Assembly: GCF_950023065.1 (NCBI RefSeq)
Contig: NC_088681.1
Location: 42,442,836 to 42,506,835, forward strand
DNA length: 64,000 nucleotides
DNA from: Planococcus citri
Taxonomy: Eukaryota; Arthropoda; Insecta; Hemiptera; Pseudococcidae
Direction of reading: 5' to 3'
The position numbers and the translations under genes are program-made. The notes below the pieces were generated by a model. That model worked only from the letters and a program-made list of their open reading frames with translations, was not told the origin of the DNA and did no database searches. Below, piece by piece: positions 1 to 13,872 of this stretch. Numbering within the stretch: the stretch's first letter is position 1; each line of letters begins with the position of its first letter.

Positions 1-3000
1 GTATGAGTTGAGTACGGCATTTTGTGAATGATGGAAAAAGGTGAAAATTTCCACTTATCAAGCTCATAAAGATTCATGGAGACTAGGTCAGTGATTTTCA
101 AGAAATATCAAAATGGCCGTATGAGTTGAGTACGGCATTTTGTGAATGATGGAAAAAGGTGAAAATTTCCACTTACCAAGCACCTATGATTTGTGGAGAC
201 TTGGTCAGTGATTTTCAAGAAATATCAAAATGGCCGTATCAGTTGAGTACGGCATTTTGTGAATGATGGAAAAAGGTGAAAATTTCCATTTATCAAGCTC
301 CTAAAGATTCATGGAGACTTGGTCAGTGATTTTCAAGAAATATCAAAATGGCCGTATGAGTTGAGTACGGCATTTTGTGAATGATGGAAAAAAAAAGTGA
401 AAATTTCCATTTATCAAGCTCCTAAAGATTCATGGAGACTTGGTCAGTGATTTTCAAGAAATATCAAAATGGCCGTATGAGTTGAGTACGGCATTTTGTG
501 AATGATGGAAGAAGGTGAAAATTTCCACTTATCAAGCCCCTATGATTTGTGGAGACTTGGTCAGTGATTTTCAAGAAATATCAAAATGGCCGTATGAGTT
601 GAGTACGGCATTTTGTGAATGATGGAAAAAGGTGAAAATTTCCACTTACCAAGCACCTATGATTTGTGGAGACTTGGTCAGTGATTTTCAAGAAATATCA
701 AAATGGCCGTATGAGTTGAGTACGGCATTTTGTGAATGATGGAAAAAGGTGAAAATTTCCACTTATCAAGCTCATAAAGATTCATGGAGACTTGGTCAGT
801 GATTTTCAAGAAATATCAAAATGGCCGTATGAGTTGAGTACGGCATTTTGTGAATGATGGAAAAAGGTGAAAATTTCCACTTACCAAGCACCTATGATTT
901 GTGGAGACTTGGTCAGTGATTTTCAAGAAATATCAAAATGGCCGTATGAGTTGAGTACGGCATTTTGTGAATGATGGAAAAAGGTGAAAATTTCCACTTA
1001 TCAAGCTCATAAAGATTCATGGAGACTTGGTCAGTGATTTTCAAGAAATATCAAAATGGCCGTATGAGTTGAGTACGGCATTTTGTGAATGATGGAAAAA
1101 GGTGAAAATTTCCACTTACCAAGCACCTATGATTTGTGGAGACTTGGTCAGTGATTTTCAAGAAATATCAAAATGGCAGTATGAGTTGAGTACGGCATTT
1201 TGTGAATGATGGAAAAAAAAGTGAAAATTTCCACTTATCAAGCTCCTGAAGATTCATGGAGACTTGGTCAGTGATTTTCAAGAAATATCAAAATGGCCGT
1301 ATGAGTTGAGTACAGCATTTTGTGAATGATGGAAAAAGGTGAAAATTTCCACTTATCAAGCTCCTAAAGATTCATGGAGACTTGGTCAGTGATTTTCAAG
1401 AAATATCAAAATGGCCGTATGAGTTGAGTACGGCATTTTGTGAATGATGGAAAAAGGTGAAAATTTCCACTTACCGAGCACCTATGATTTGTGGAGACTT
1501 GGTCAGTGATTTTCAAGAAATATCAAAATGGCAGTATGAGTTGAGTACGGCATTTTGTGAATGATGGAAAAAGGTGAAAATTTCCACTTACCGAGCACCT
1601 ATGATTTGTGGAGACTTGGTCAGTGATTTTCAAGAAATATCAAAAAGGCCGTATGAGTTGAGTACGGCATTTTGTGAATGATGGAAAAAAAAGTGAAAAT
1701 TTCCACTTATCAAGCTCCTAAAGATTCATGGAGACTTGGTCAGTGATTTTCAAGAAATATCAAAATGGCCGTATGAGTTGAGTACAGCATTTTGTGAATG
1801 ATGGAAAAAGGTGAAAATTTCCACTTACCAAGCACCTATGATTTGTGGAGACTTGGTCAGTGATTTTCAAGAAATATCAAAATGGCAGTATGAGTTGAGT
1901 ACGGCATTTTGTGAATGATGGAAAAAGGTGAAAATTTCCACTTATCAAGCTCCTAAAGATTCATGGAGACTTGGTCAGTGATTTTCAAGAAATATCAAAA
2001 TGGCCGTATGAGTTGAGTACGGCATTTTGTGAATGATGGAAAAAGGTGAAAATTTCCACATACCAAGCACCTATGATTTGTGGAGACTTGGTCAGTGATT
2101 TTCAAGAAATATCAAAATGGCCGTATGAGTTGAGTAGGGCATTTTGTGAATGATGGAAAAATGTGAAAATTTCCACTTACCAAGCACCTATGATTTGTGG
2201 AGACTTGGTCAGTGATTTTCAAGAAATATCAAAATGGCCGTATGAGTTGAGTACGGCATTTTGTGAATGATGGAAAAAGGTGAAAATTTCCACTTACCAA
2301 GCACCTATGATTTGTGGAGACTTGGTCAGTGATTTTCAAGAAATATCAAAATGGCCGTATGAGTTGAGTACGGCATTTTGTGAATGATGGAAAAAGGTGA
2401 AAATTTCCACTTACCGAGCACCTATGATTTGTGGAGACTTGGTCAGTGATTTTCAAGAAATATCAAAATGGCCGTATGAGTTGAGTACGGCATTTTGTGA
2501 ATGATGGAAAAAGGTGAAAATTTCCATTTATCAAGCTCCTAAAGATTCATGGAGACTTGGTCAGTGATTTTCAAGAAATATCAAAATGGCCGTATGAGTT
2601 GAGTACGGCATTTTGTGAATGATGGAAAAAGGTGAAAATTTCCACTTACCAAGCACCTATGATTTGTGGAGACTTGGTCAGTGATTTTCAAGAAATATCA
2701 AAATGGCCGTATCAGTTGAGTACGGCATTTTGTGAATGATGGAAAAAGGTGAAAATTTCCATTTATCAAGCTCCTAAAGATTCATGGAGACTTGGTCAGT
2801 GATTTTCAAGAAATATCAAAATGGCCGTATGAGTTGAGTACGGCATTTTGTGAATGATGGAAAAAGGTGAAAATTTCCACTTACCAAGCACCTATGATTT
2901 GTGGAGACTTGGTCAGTGATTTTCAAGAAATATCAAAATGGCCGTATGAGTTGAGTACGGCATTTTGTGAATGATGGAAAAAGGTGAAAATTTCCACTTA

Positions 3001-6000
3001 TCAAGCTCATAAAGATTCATGGAGACTTGGTCAGTGATTTTCAAGAAATATCAAAATGGCCGTATGAGTTGAGTACGGCATTTTGTGAATGATGGAAAAA
3101 GGTGAAAATTTCCACTTACCAAGCACCTATGATTTGTGGAGACTTGGTCAGTGATTTTCAAGAAATATCAAAATGGCAGTATGAGTTGAGTACGGCATTT
3201 TGTGAATGATGGAAAAAAAAGTGAAAATTTCCACTTATCAAGCTCCTGAAGATTCATGGAGACTTGGTCAGTGATTTTCAAGAAATATCAAAATGGCCGT
3301 ATGAGTTGAGTACAGCATTTTGTGAATGATGGAAAAAGGTGAAAATTTCCACTTATCAAGCTCCTAAAGATTCATGGAGACTTGGTCAGTGATTTTCAAG
3401 AAATATCAAAATGGCAGTATGAGTTGAGTACGGCATTTTGTGAATGATGGAAAAAGGTGAAAATTTCCACTTACCGAGCACCTATGATTTGTGGAGACTT
3501 GGTCAGTGATTTTCAAGAAATATCAAAATGGCCCTATGAGTTGAGTACGGCATTTTGTGAATGATGGAAAAAGGTGAAAATTTCCACTTACCGAGCACCT
3601 ATGATTTGTGGAGACTTGGTCAGTGATTTTCAAGAAATATCAAAAAGGCCGTATGAGTTGAGTACGGCATTTTGTGAATGATGGAAAAAAAAGTGAAAAT
3701 TTCCACTTATCAAGCTCCTAAAGATTCATGGAGACTTGGTCAGTGATTTTCAAGAAATATCAAAATGGCCGTATGAGTTGAGTACAGCATTTTGTGAATG
3801 ATGGAAAAAGGTGAAAATTTCCACTTACCAAGCACCTATGATTTGTGGAGACTTGGTCAGTGATTTTCAAGAAATATCAAAATGGCAGTATGAGTTGAGT
3901 ACGGCATTTTGTGAATGATGGAAAAAGGTGAAAATTTCCACTTACCAAGCACCTATGATTTGTGGAGACTTGGTCAGTGATTTTCAAGAAATATCAAAAT
4001 GGCCGTATCAGTTGAGTACGGCATTTTGTGAATGATGGAAAAAGGTGAAAATTTCCATTTATCAAGCTCCTAAAGATTCATGGAGACTTGGTCAGTGATT
4101 TTCAAGAAATATCAAAATGGCCGTATGAGTTGAGTACGGCATTTTGTGAATGATGGAAAAAGGTGAAAATTTCCACTTATCAAGCACCTATGATTTGTGG
4201 AGACTTGGTCAGTGATTTTCAAGAAATATCAAAATGGCCGTATGAGTTGAGTACGGCATTTTGTGAATGATGGAAAAAGGTGAAAATTTCCACTTACCAA
4301 GCACCTATGATTTGTGGAGACTTGGTCAGTGATTTTCAAGAAATATCAAAATGGCCGTATGAGTTGAGTACGGCATTTTGTGAATGATGGAAAAAGGTGA
4401 AAATTTCCACTTATCAAGCACCTATGATTTGTGGAGACTTGGTCAGTGATTTTCAAGAAATATCAAAATGGCCGTATGAGTTGAGTACGGCATTTTGTGA
4501 ATGATGGAAAAAGGTGAAAATTTCCACTTACCAAGCACCTATGATTTGTGGAGACTTGGTCAGTGATTTTCAAGAAATATCAAAATGGCCGTATGAGTTG
4601 AGTACGGCATTTTGTGAATGATGGAAAAAGGTGAAAATTTCCACTTACCAAGCACCTATGATTTGTGGAGACTTGGTCAGTGATTTTCAAGAAATATCAA
4701 AATGGCCGTATGAGTTGAGTACGGCATTTTGTGAATGATGGAAAAAGGTGAAAATTTCCACTTACCGAGCACCTATGATTTGTGGAGACTTGGTCAGTGA
4801 TTTTCAAGAAATATCAAAATGGCCGTATGAGTTGAGTACGGCATTTTGTGAATGATGGAAAAAGGTGAAAATTTCCATTTATCAAGCTCCTAAAGATTCA
4901 TGGAGACTTGGTCAGTGATTTTCAAGAAATATCAAAATGGCCGTATGAGTTGAGTACGGCATTTTGTGAATGATGGAAAAAGGTGAAAATTTCCACTTAC
5001 CAAGCACCTATGATTTGTGGAGACTTGGTCAGTGATTTTCAAGAAATATCAAAATGGCCGTATCAGTTGAGTACGGCATTTTGTGAATGATGGAAAAAGG
5101 TGAAAATTTCCATTTATCAAGCTCCTAAAGATTCATGGAGACTTGGTCAGTGATTTTCAAGAAATATCAAAATGGCCGTATGAGTTGAGTACGGCATTTT
5201 GTGAATGATGGAAAAAAAAAGTGAAAATTTCCATTTATCAAGCTCCTAAAGATTCATGGAGACTTGGTCAGTGATTTTCAAGAAATATCAAAATGGCCGT
5301 ATGAGTTGAGTACGGCATTTTGTGAATGATGGAAAAAGGTGAAAATTTCCACTTATCAAGCACCTATGATTTGTGGAGACTTGGTCAGTGATTTTCAAGA
5401 AATATCAAAATGGCCGTATGAGTTGAGTACGGCATTTTGTGAATGATGGAAAAAGGTGAAAATTTCCACTTACCAAGCACCTATGATTTGTGGAGACTTG
5501 GTCAGTGATTTTCAAGAAATATCAAAATGGCCGTATGAGTTGAGTACGGCATTTTGTGAATGATGGAAAAAGGTGAAAATTTCCACTTATCAAGCTCATA
5601 AAGATTCATGGAGACTTGGTCAGTGATTTTCAAGAAATATCAAAATGGCCGTATGAGTTGAGTACGGCATTTTGTGAATGATGGAAAAAGGTGAAAATTT
5701 CCACTTACCAAGCACCTATGATTTGTGGAGACTTGGTCAGTGATTTTCAAGAAATATCAAAATGGCCGTATGAGTTGAGTACGGCATTTTGTGAATGATG
5801 GAAAAAGGTGAAAATTTCCACTTATCAAGCTCATAAAGATTCATGGAGACTTGGTCAGTGATTTTCAAGAAATATCAAAATGGCCGTATGAGTTGAGTAC
5901 GGCATTTTGTGAATGATGGAAAAAGGTGAAAATTTCCACTTACCGAGCACCTATGATTTGTGGAGACTTGGTCAGTGATTTTCAAGAAATATCAAAATGG

Positions 6001-6059
6001 CCCTATGAGTTGAGTACGGCATTTTGTGAATGATGGAAAAAGGTGAAAATTTCCACTTA

Positions 6060-9000
6060 CCGAGCACCTATGATTTGTGGAGACTTGGTCAGTGATTTTC
6101 AAGAAATATCAAAAAGGCCGTATGAGTTGAGTACGGCATTTTGTGAATGATGGAAAAAAAAGTGAAAATTTCCACTTATCAAGCTCCTAAAGATTCATGG
6201 AGACTTGGTCAGTGATTTTCAAGAAATATCAAAATGGTCGTATGAGTTGAGTACAGCATTTTGTGAATGATGGAAAAAGGTGAAAATTTCCACTTACCAA
6301 GCACCTATGATTTGTGGAGACTTGGTCAGTGATTTTCAAGAAATATCAAAATGGCCGTATGAGTTGAGTACAGCATTTTGTGAATGATGGAAAAAGGTGA
6401 AAATTTCCACTTATCAAGCTCCTAAAGATTCATGGAGACTTGGTCAGTGATTTTCAAGAAATATCAAAATGGCCGTATGAGTTGAGTACGGCATTTTGTG
6501 AATGATGGAAAAAGGTGAAAATTTCCACTTACCGAGCACCTATGATTTGTGGAGACTTGGTCAGTGATTTTCAAGAAATATCAAAATGGCCCTATGAGTT
6601 GAGTACGGCATTTTGTGAATGATGGAAAAAGGTGAAAATTTCCACTTACCGAGCACCTATGATTTGTGGAGACTTGGTCAGTGATTTTCAAGAAATATCA
6701 AAATGGCCGTATGAGTTGAGTACGGCATTTTGTGAATGATGGAAAAAGGTGAAAATTTCCACTTACCAAGCACCTATGATTTGTGGAGACTTGGTCAGTG
6801 ATTTTCAAGAAATATCAAAATGGCCGTATGAGTTGAGTACAGCATTTTGTGAATGATGGAAAAAGGTGAAAATTTCCACTTATCAAGCACCTATGATTTG
6901 TGGAGACTTGGTCAGTGATTTTCAAGAAATATCAAAATGGCCGTATGAGTTGAGTACGGCATTTTGTGAATGATGGAAAAAGGTGAAAATTTCCACTTAC
7001 CAAGCACCTATGATTTGTGGAGACTTGGTCAGTGATTTTCAAGAAATATCAAAATGGCCGTATGAGTTGAGTACGGCATTTTGTGAATGATGGAAAAAGG
7101 TGAAAATTTCCACTTATCAAGCTCATAAAGATTCATGGAGACTTGGTCAGTGATTTTCAAGAAATATCAAAATGGCCGTATGAGTTGAGTACGGCATTTT
7201 GTGAATGATGGAAAAAGGTGAAAATTTCCACTTACCAAGCACCTATGATTTGTGGAGACTTGGTCAGTGATTTTCAAGAAATATCAAAATGGCAGTATGA
7301 GTTGAGTACGGCATTTTGTGAATGATGGAAAAAAAAGTGAAAATTTCCACTTATCAAGCTCCTGAAGATTCATGGAGACTTGGTCAGTGATTTTCAAGAA
7401 ATATCAAAATGGCCGTATGAGTTGAGTACAGCATTTTGTGAATGATGGAAAAAGGTGAAAATTTCCACTTATCAAGCTCCTAAAGATTCATGGAGACTTG
7501 GTCAGTGATTTTCAAGAAATATCAAAATGGCCGTATGAGTTGAGTACAGCATTTTGTGAATGATGGAAAAAGGTGAAAATTTCCACTTACCAAGCACCTA
7601 TGATTTGTGGAGACTTGGTCAGTGATTTTCAAGAAATATCAAAATGGCCGTATGAGTTGAGTACGGCATTTTGTGAATGATGGAAAAAGGTGAAAATTTC
7701 CACTTACCAAGCACCTATGATTTGTGGAGACTTGGTCAGTGATTTTCAAGAAATATCAAAATGGCCGTATGAGTTGAGTACGGCATTTTGTGAATGATGG
7801 AAAAAGGTGAAAATTTCCACTTACCAAGCACCTATGATTTGTGGAGACTTGGTCAGTGATTTTCAAGAAATATCAAAAAGGCCGTATGAGTTGAGTACGG
7901 CATTTTGTGAATGATGGAAAAAAAAGTGAAAATTTCCACTTATCAAGCTCCTAAAGATTCATGGAGACTTGGTCAGTGATTTTCAAGAAATATCAAAATG
8001 GCCGTATGAGTTGAGTACAGCATTTTGTGAATGATGGAAAAAGGTGAAAATTTCCACTTACCAAGCACCTATGATTTGTGGAGACTTGGTCAGTGATTTT
8101 CAAGAAATATCAAAATGGCAGTATGAGTTGAGTACGGCATTTTGTGAATGATGGAAAAAGGTGAAAATTTCCACTTATCAAGCTCCTAAAGATTCATGGA
8201 GACTTGGTCAGTGATTTTCAAGAAATATCAAAATGGCCGTATGAGTTGAGTACGGCATTTTGTGAATGATGGAAAAAGGTGAAAATTTCCACTTACCAAG
8301 CACCTATGATTTGTGGAGACTTGGTCAGTGATTTTCAAGAAATATCAAAATGGCCGTATGAGTTGAGTAGGGCATTTTGTGAATGATGGAAAAATGTGAA
8401 AATTTCCACTTACCAAGCACCTATGATTTGTGGAGACTTGGTCAGTGATTTTCAAGAAATATCAAAATGGCCGTATGAGTTGAGTACGGCATTTTGTGAA
8501 TGATGGAAAAAGGTGAAAATTTCCACTTACCGAGCACCTATGATTTGTGGAGACTTGGTCAGTGATTTTCAAGAAATATCAAAATGGCCGTATGAGTTGA
8601 GTACGGCATTTTGTGAATGATGGAAAAAGGTGAAAATTTCCACTTACCGAGCACCTATGATTTGTGGAGACTTGGTCAGTGATTTTCAAGAAATATCAAA
8701 AAGGCCGTATGAGTTGAGTACGGCATTTTGTGAATGATGGAAAAAAAAGTGAAAATTTCCACTTATCAAGCTCCTAAAGATTCATGGAGACTTGGTCAGT
8801 GATTTTCAAGAAATATCAAAATGGCCGTATGAGTTGAGTACAGCATTTTGTGAATGATGGAAAAAGGTGAAAATTTCCACTTACCAAGCACCTATGATTT
8901 GTGGAGACTTGGTCAGTGATTTTCAAGAAATATCAAAAAGGCCGTATGAGTTGAGTACGGCATTTTGTGAATGATGGAAAAAAAAGTGAAAATTTCCACT

Positions 9001-12000
9001 TATCAAGCTCCTAAAGATTCATGGAGACTTGGTCAGTGATTTTCAAGAAATATCAAAATGGCCTTATGAGTTGAGTACAGCATTTTGTGAATGATGGAAA
9101 AAGGTGAAAATTTCCACTTACCAAGCACCTATGATTTGTGGAGACTTGGTCAGTGATTTTCAAGAAATATCAAAATGGCAGTATGAGTTGAGTACGGCAT
9201 TTTGTGAATGATGGAAAAAGGTGAAAATTTCCACTTATCAAGCTCCTAAAGATTCATGGAGACTTGGTCAGTGATTTTCAAGAAATATCAAAATGGCCGT
9301 ATGAGTTGAGTACGGCATTTTGTGAATGATGGAAAAAGGTGAAAATTTCCACTTACCAAGCACCTATGATTTGTGGAGACTTGGTCAGTGATTTTCAAGA
9401 AATATCAAAATGGCCGTATGAGTTGAGTACGGCATTTTGTGAATGATGGAAAAAGGTGAAAATTTCCACTTACTGAGCACCTATGATTTGTGGAGACTTG
9501 GTCAGTGATTTTCAAGAAATATCAAAATGGCCGTATGAGTTGAGTACGGCATTTTGTGAATGATGGAGAAAGGTGAAAATTTCCATTTATCAAGCTCCTA
9601 AAGATTCATGGAGACTTGGTCAGTGATTTTCAAGAAATATCAAAATGGCCGTATGAGTTGAGTACGGCATTTTGTGAATGATGGAAAAAGGTGAAAATTT
9701 CCACTTACCAAGCACCTATGATTTGTGGTGACTTGGTCAGTGATTTTCAAGAAATATCAAAATGGCTGTATGAGTTGAGTACAGCATTTTGTGAATGATG
9801 GAAAAAGGTGAAAATTTCCACTTACCAAGCACCTATGATTTGTGGAGACTTGGTCAGTGATTTTCAAGAAATATCAAAATGGCCGTATGAGTTGAGTACG
9901 GCATTTTGTGAATGATGGAAAAAGGTGAAAATTTCCACTTACTGAGCACCTATGATTTGTGGAGACTTGGTCAGTGATTTTCAAGAAATATCAAAAAGGC
10001 CGTATGAGTTGAGTACGGCATTTTGTGAATGATGGAAAAAAAAGTGAAAATTTCCACTTATCAAGCTCCTAAAGATTCATGGAGACTTGGTCAGTGATTT
10101 TCAAGAAATATCAAAATGGTCGTATGAGTTGAGTACAGCATTTTGTGAATGATGGAAAAAGGTGAAAATTTCCACTTACCAAGCACCTATGATTTGTGGA
10201 GACTTGGTCAGTGATTTTCAAGAAATATCAAAATGGCCGTATGAGTTGAGTACAGCATTTTGTGAATGATGGAAAAAGGTGAAAATTTCCACTTATCAAG
10301 CTCCTAAAGATTCATGGAGACTTGGTCAGTGATTTTCAAGAAATATCAAAATGGCCGTATGAGTTGAGTACGGCATTTTGTGAATGATGGAAAAAGGTGA
10401 AAATTTCCACTTACCGAGCACCTATGATTTGTGGAGACTTGGTCAGTGATTTTCAAGAAATATCAAAATGGCCCTATGAGTTGAGTACGGCATTTTGTGA
10501 ATGATGGAAAAAGGTGAAAATTTCCACTTACCGAGCACCTATGATTTGTGGAGACTTGGTCAGTGATTTTCAAGAAATATCAAAATGGCCGTATGAGTTG
10601 AGTACGGCATTTTGTGAATGATGGAAAAAGGTGAAAATTTCCACTTACCAAGCACCTATGATTTGTGGAGACTTGGTCAGTGATTTTCAAGAAATATCAA
10701 AATGGCCGTATGAGTTGAGTACAGCATTTTGTGAATGATGGAAAAAGGTGAAAATTTCCACTTATCAAGCACCTATGATTTGTGGAGACTTGGTCAGTGA
10801 TTTTCAAGAAATATCAAAATGGCCGTATGAGTTGAGTACGGCATTTTGTGAATGATGGAAAAAGGTGAAAATTTCCACTTACCAAGCACCTATGATTTGT
10901 GGAGACTTGGTCAGTGATTTTCAAGAAATATCAAAATGGCCGTATGAGTTGAGTACGGCATTTTGTGAATGATGGAAAAAGGTGAAAATTTCCACTTATC
11001 AAGCTCATAAAGATTCATGGAGACTTGGTCAGTGATTTTCAAGAAATATCAAAATGGCCGTATGAGTTGAGTACGGCATTTTGTGAATGATGGAAAAAGG
11101 TGAAAATTTCCACTTACCAAGCACCTATGATTTGTGGAGACTTGGTCAGTGATTTTCAAGAAATATCAAAATGGCAGTATGAGTTGAGTACGGCATTTTG
11201 TGAATGATGGAAAAAAAAGTGAAAATTTCCACTTATCAAGCTCCTGAAGATTCATGGAGACTTGGTCAGTGATTTTCAAGAAATATCAAAATGGCCGTAT
11301 GAGTTGAGTACAGCATTTTGTGAATGATGGAAAAAGGTGAAAATTTCCACTTATCAAGCTCCTAAAGATTCATGGAGACTTGGTCAGTGATTTTCAAGAA
11401 ATATCAAAATGGCCGTATGAGTTGAGTACAGCATTTTGTGAATGATGGAAAAAGGTGAAAATTTCCACTTACCAAGCACCTATGATTTGTGGAGACTTGG
11501 TCAGTGATTTTCAAGAAATATCAAAATGGCCGTATGAGTTGAGTACGGCATTTTGTGAATGATGGAAAAAGGTGAAAATTTCCACTTACCAAGCACCTAT
11601 GATTTGTGGAGACTTGGTCAGTGATTTTCAAGAAATATCAAAATGGCCGTATGAGTTGAGTACGGCATTTTGTGAATGATGGAAAAAGGTGAAAATTTCC
11701 ACTTACCAAGCACCTATGATTTGTGGAGACTTGGTCAGTGATTTTCAAGAAATATCAAAAAGGCCGTATGAGTTGAGTACGGCATTTTGTGAATGATGGA
11801 AAAAAAAGTGAAAATTTCCACTTATCAAGCTCCTAAAGATTCATGGAGACTTGGTCAGTGATTTTCAAGAAATATCAAAATGGCCGTATGAGTTGAGTAC
11901 AGCATTTTGTGAATGATGGAAAAAGGTGAAAATTTCCACTTACCAAGCACCTATGATTTGTGGAGACTTGGTCAGTGATTTTCAAGAAATATCAAAATGG

Positions 12001-13872
12001 CAGTATGAGTTGAGTACGGCATTTTGTGAATGATGGAAAAAGGTGAAAATTTCCACTTATCAAGCTCCTAAAGATTCATGGAGACTTGGTCAGTGATTTT
12101 CAAGAAATATCAAAATGGCCGTATGAGTTGAGTACGGCATTTTGTGAATGATGGAAAAAGGTGAAAATTTCCACTTACCAAGCACCTATGATTTGTGGAG
12201 ACTTGGTCAGTGATTTTCAAGAAATATCAAAATGGCCGTATGAGTTGAGTAGGGCATTTTGTGAATGATGGAAAAATGTGAAAATTTCCACTTACCAAGC
12301 ACCTATGATTTGTGGAGACTTGGTCAGTGATTTTCAAGAAATATCAAAATGGCCGTATGAGTTGAGTACGGCATTTTGTGAATGATGGAAAAAGGTGAAA
12401 ATTTCCACTTACCGAGCACCTATGATTTGTGGAGACTTGGTCAGTGATTTTCAAGAAATATCAAAATGGCCGTATGAGTTGAGTACGGCATTTTGTGAAT
12501 GATGGAAAAAGGTGAAAATTTCCACTTACCGAGCACCTATGATTTGTGGAGACTTGGTCAGTGATTTTCAAGAAATATCAAAAAGGCCGTATGAGTTGAG
12601 TACGGCATTTTGTGAATGATGGAAAAAAAAGTGAAAATTTCCACTTATCAAGCTCCTAAAGATTCATGGAGACTTGGTCAGTGATTTTCAAGAAATATCA
12701 AAATGGCCGTATGAGTTGAGTACAGCATTTTGTGAATGATGGAAAAAGGTGAAAATTTCCACTTACCAAGCACCTATGATTTGTGGAGACTTGGTCAGTG
12801 ATTTTCAAGAAATATCAAAAAGGCCGTATGAGTTGAGTACGGCATTTTGTGAATGATGGAAAAAAAAGTGAAAATTTCCACTTATCAAGCTCCTAAAGAT
12901 TCATGGAGACTTGGTCAGTGATTTTCAAGAAATATCAAAATGGCCTTATGAGTTGAGTACAGCATTTTGTGAATGATGGAAAAAGGTGAAAATTTCCACT
13001 TACCAAGCACCTATGATTTGTGGAGACTTGGTCAGTGATTTTCAAGAAATATCAAAATGGCAGTATGAGTTGAGTACGGCATTTTGTGAATGATGGAAAA
13101 AGGTGAAAATTTCCACTTATCAAGCTCCTAAAGATTCATGGAGACTTGGTCAGTGATTTTCAAGAAATATCAAAATGGCCGTATGAGTTGAGTACGGCAT
13201 TTTGTGAATGATGGAAAAAGGTGAAAATTTCCACTTACCAAGCACCTATGATTTGTGGAGACTTGGTCAGTGATTTTCAAGAAATATCAAAATGGCCGTA
13301 TGAGTTGAGTACGGCATTTTGTGAATGATGGAAAAAGGTGAAAATTTCCACTTACTGAGCACCTATGATTTGTGGAGACTTGGTCAGTGATTTTCAAGAA
13401 ATATCAAAATGGCCGTATGAGTTGAGTACGGCATTTTGTGAATGATGGAGAAAGGTGAAAATTTCCATTTATCAAGCTCCTAAAGATTCATGGAGACTTG
13501 GTCAGTGATTTTCAAGAAATATCAAAATGGCCGTATGAGTTGAGTACGGCATTTTGTGAATGATGGAAAAAGGTGAAAATTTCCACTTACCAAGCACCTA
13601 TGATTTGTGGTGACTTGGTCAGTGATTTTCAAGAAATATCAAAATGGCTGTATGAGTTGAGTACAGCATTTTGTGAATGATGGAAAAAGGTGAAAATTTC
13701 CACTTACCAAGCACCTATGATTTGTGGAGACTTGGTCAGTGATTTTCAAGAAATATCAAAATGGCCGTATGAGTTGAGTACGGCATTTTGTGAATGATGG
13801 AAAAAGGTGAAAATTTCCACTTACTGAGCACCTATGATTTGTGGAGACTTGGTCAGTGATTTTCAAGAAATA
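6060..13872. repeat. Two tandem copies of a 3,882-bp higher-order repeat in the satellite
   Basis: Rare unit variants recur at exactly 3,882 bp spacing. The GTAGGG variant is at 8367 and 12249, the TGGTCG variant at 6237 and 10119, the TACTGAGC variant at 9471 and 13353, and the GATGGAGAAAGG variant at 9561 and 13443. The match breaks near 9990 and 13872, where AAAAAGGCC faces AAAATGGCC. The copies therefore abut and each covers about 33 units. This is seen by marker spacing, not by full alignment. Confidence 0.85.
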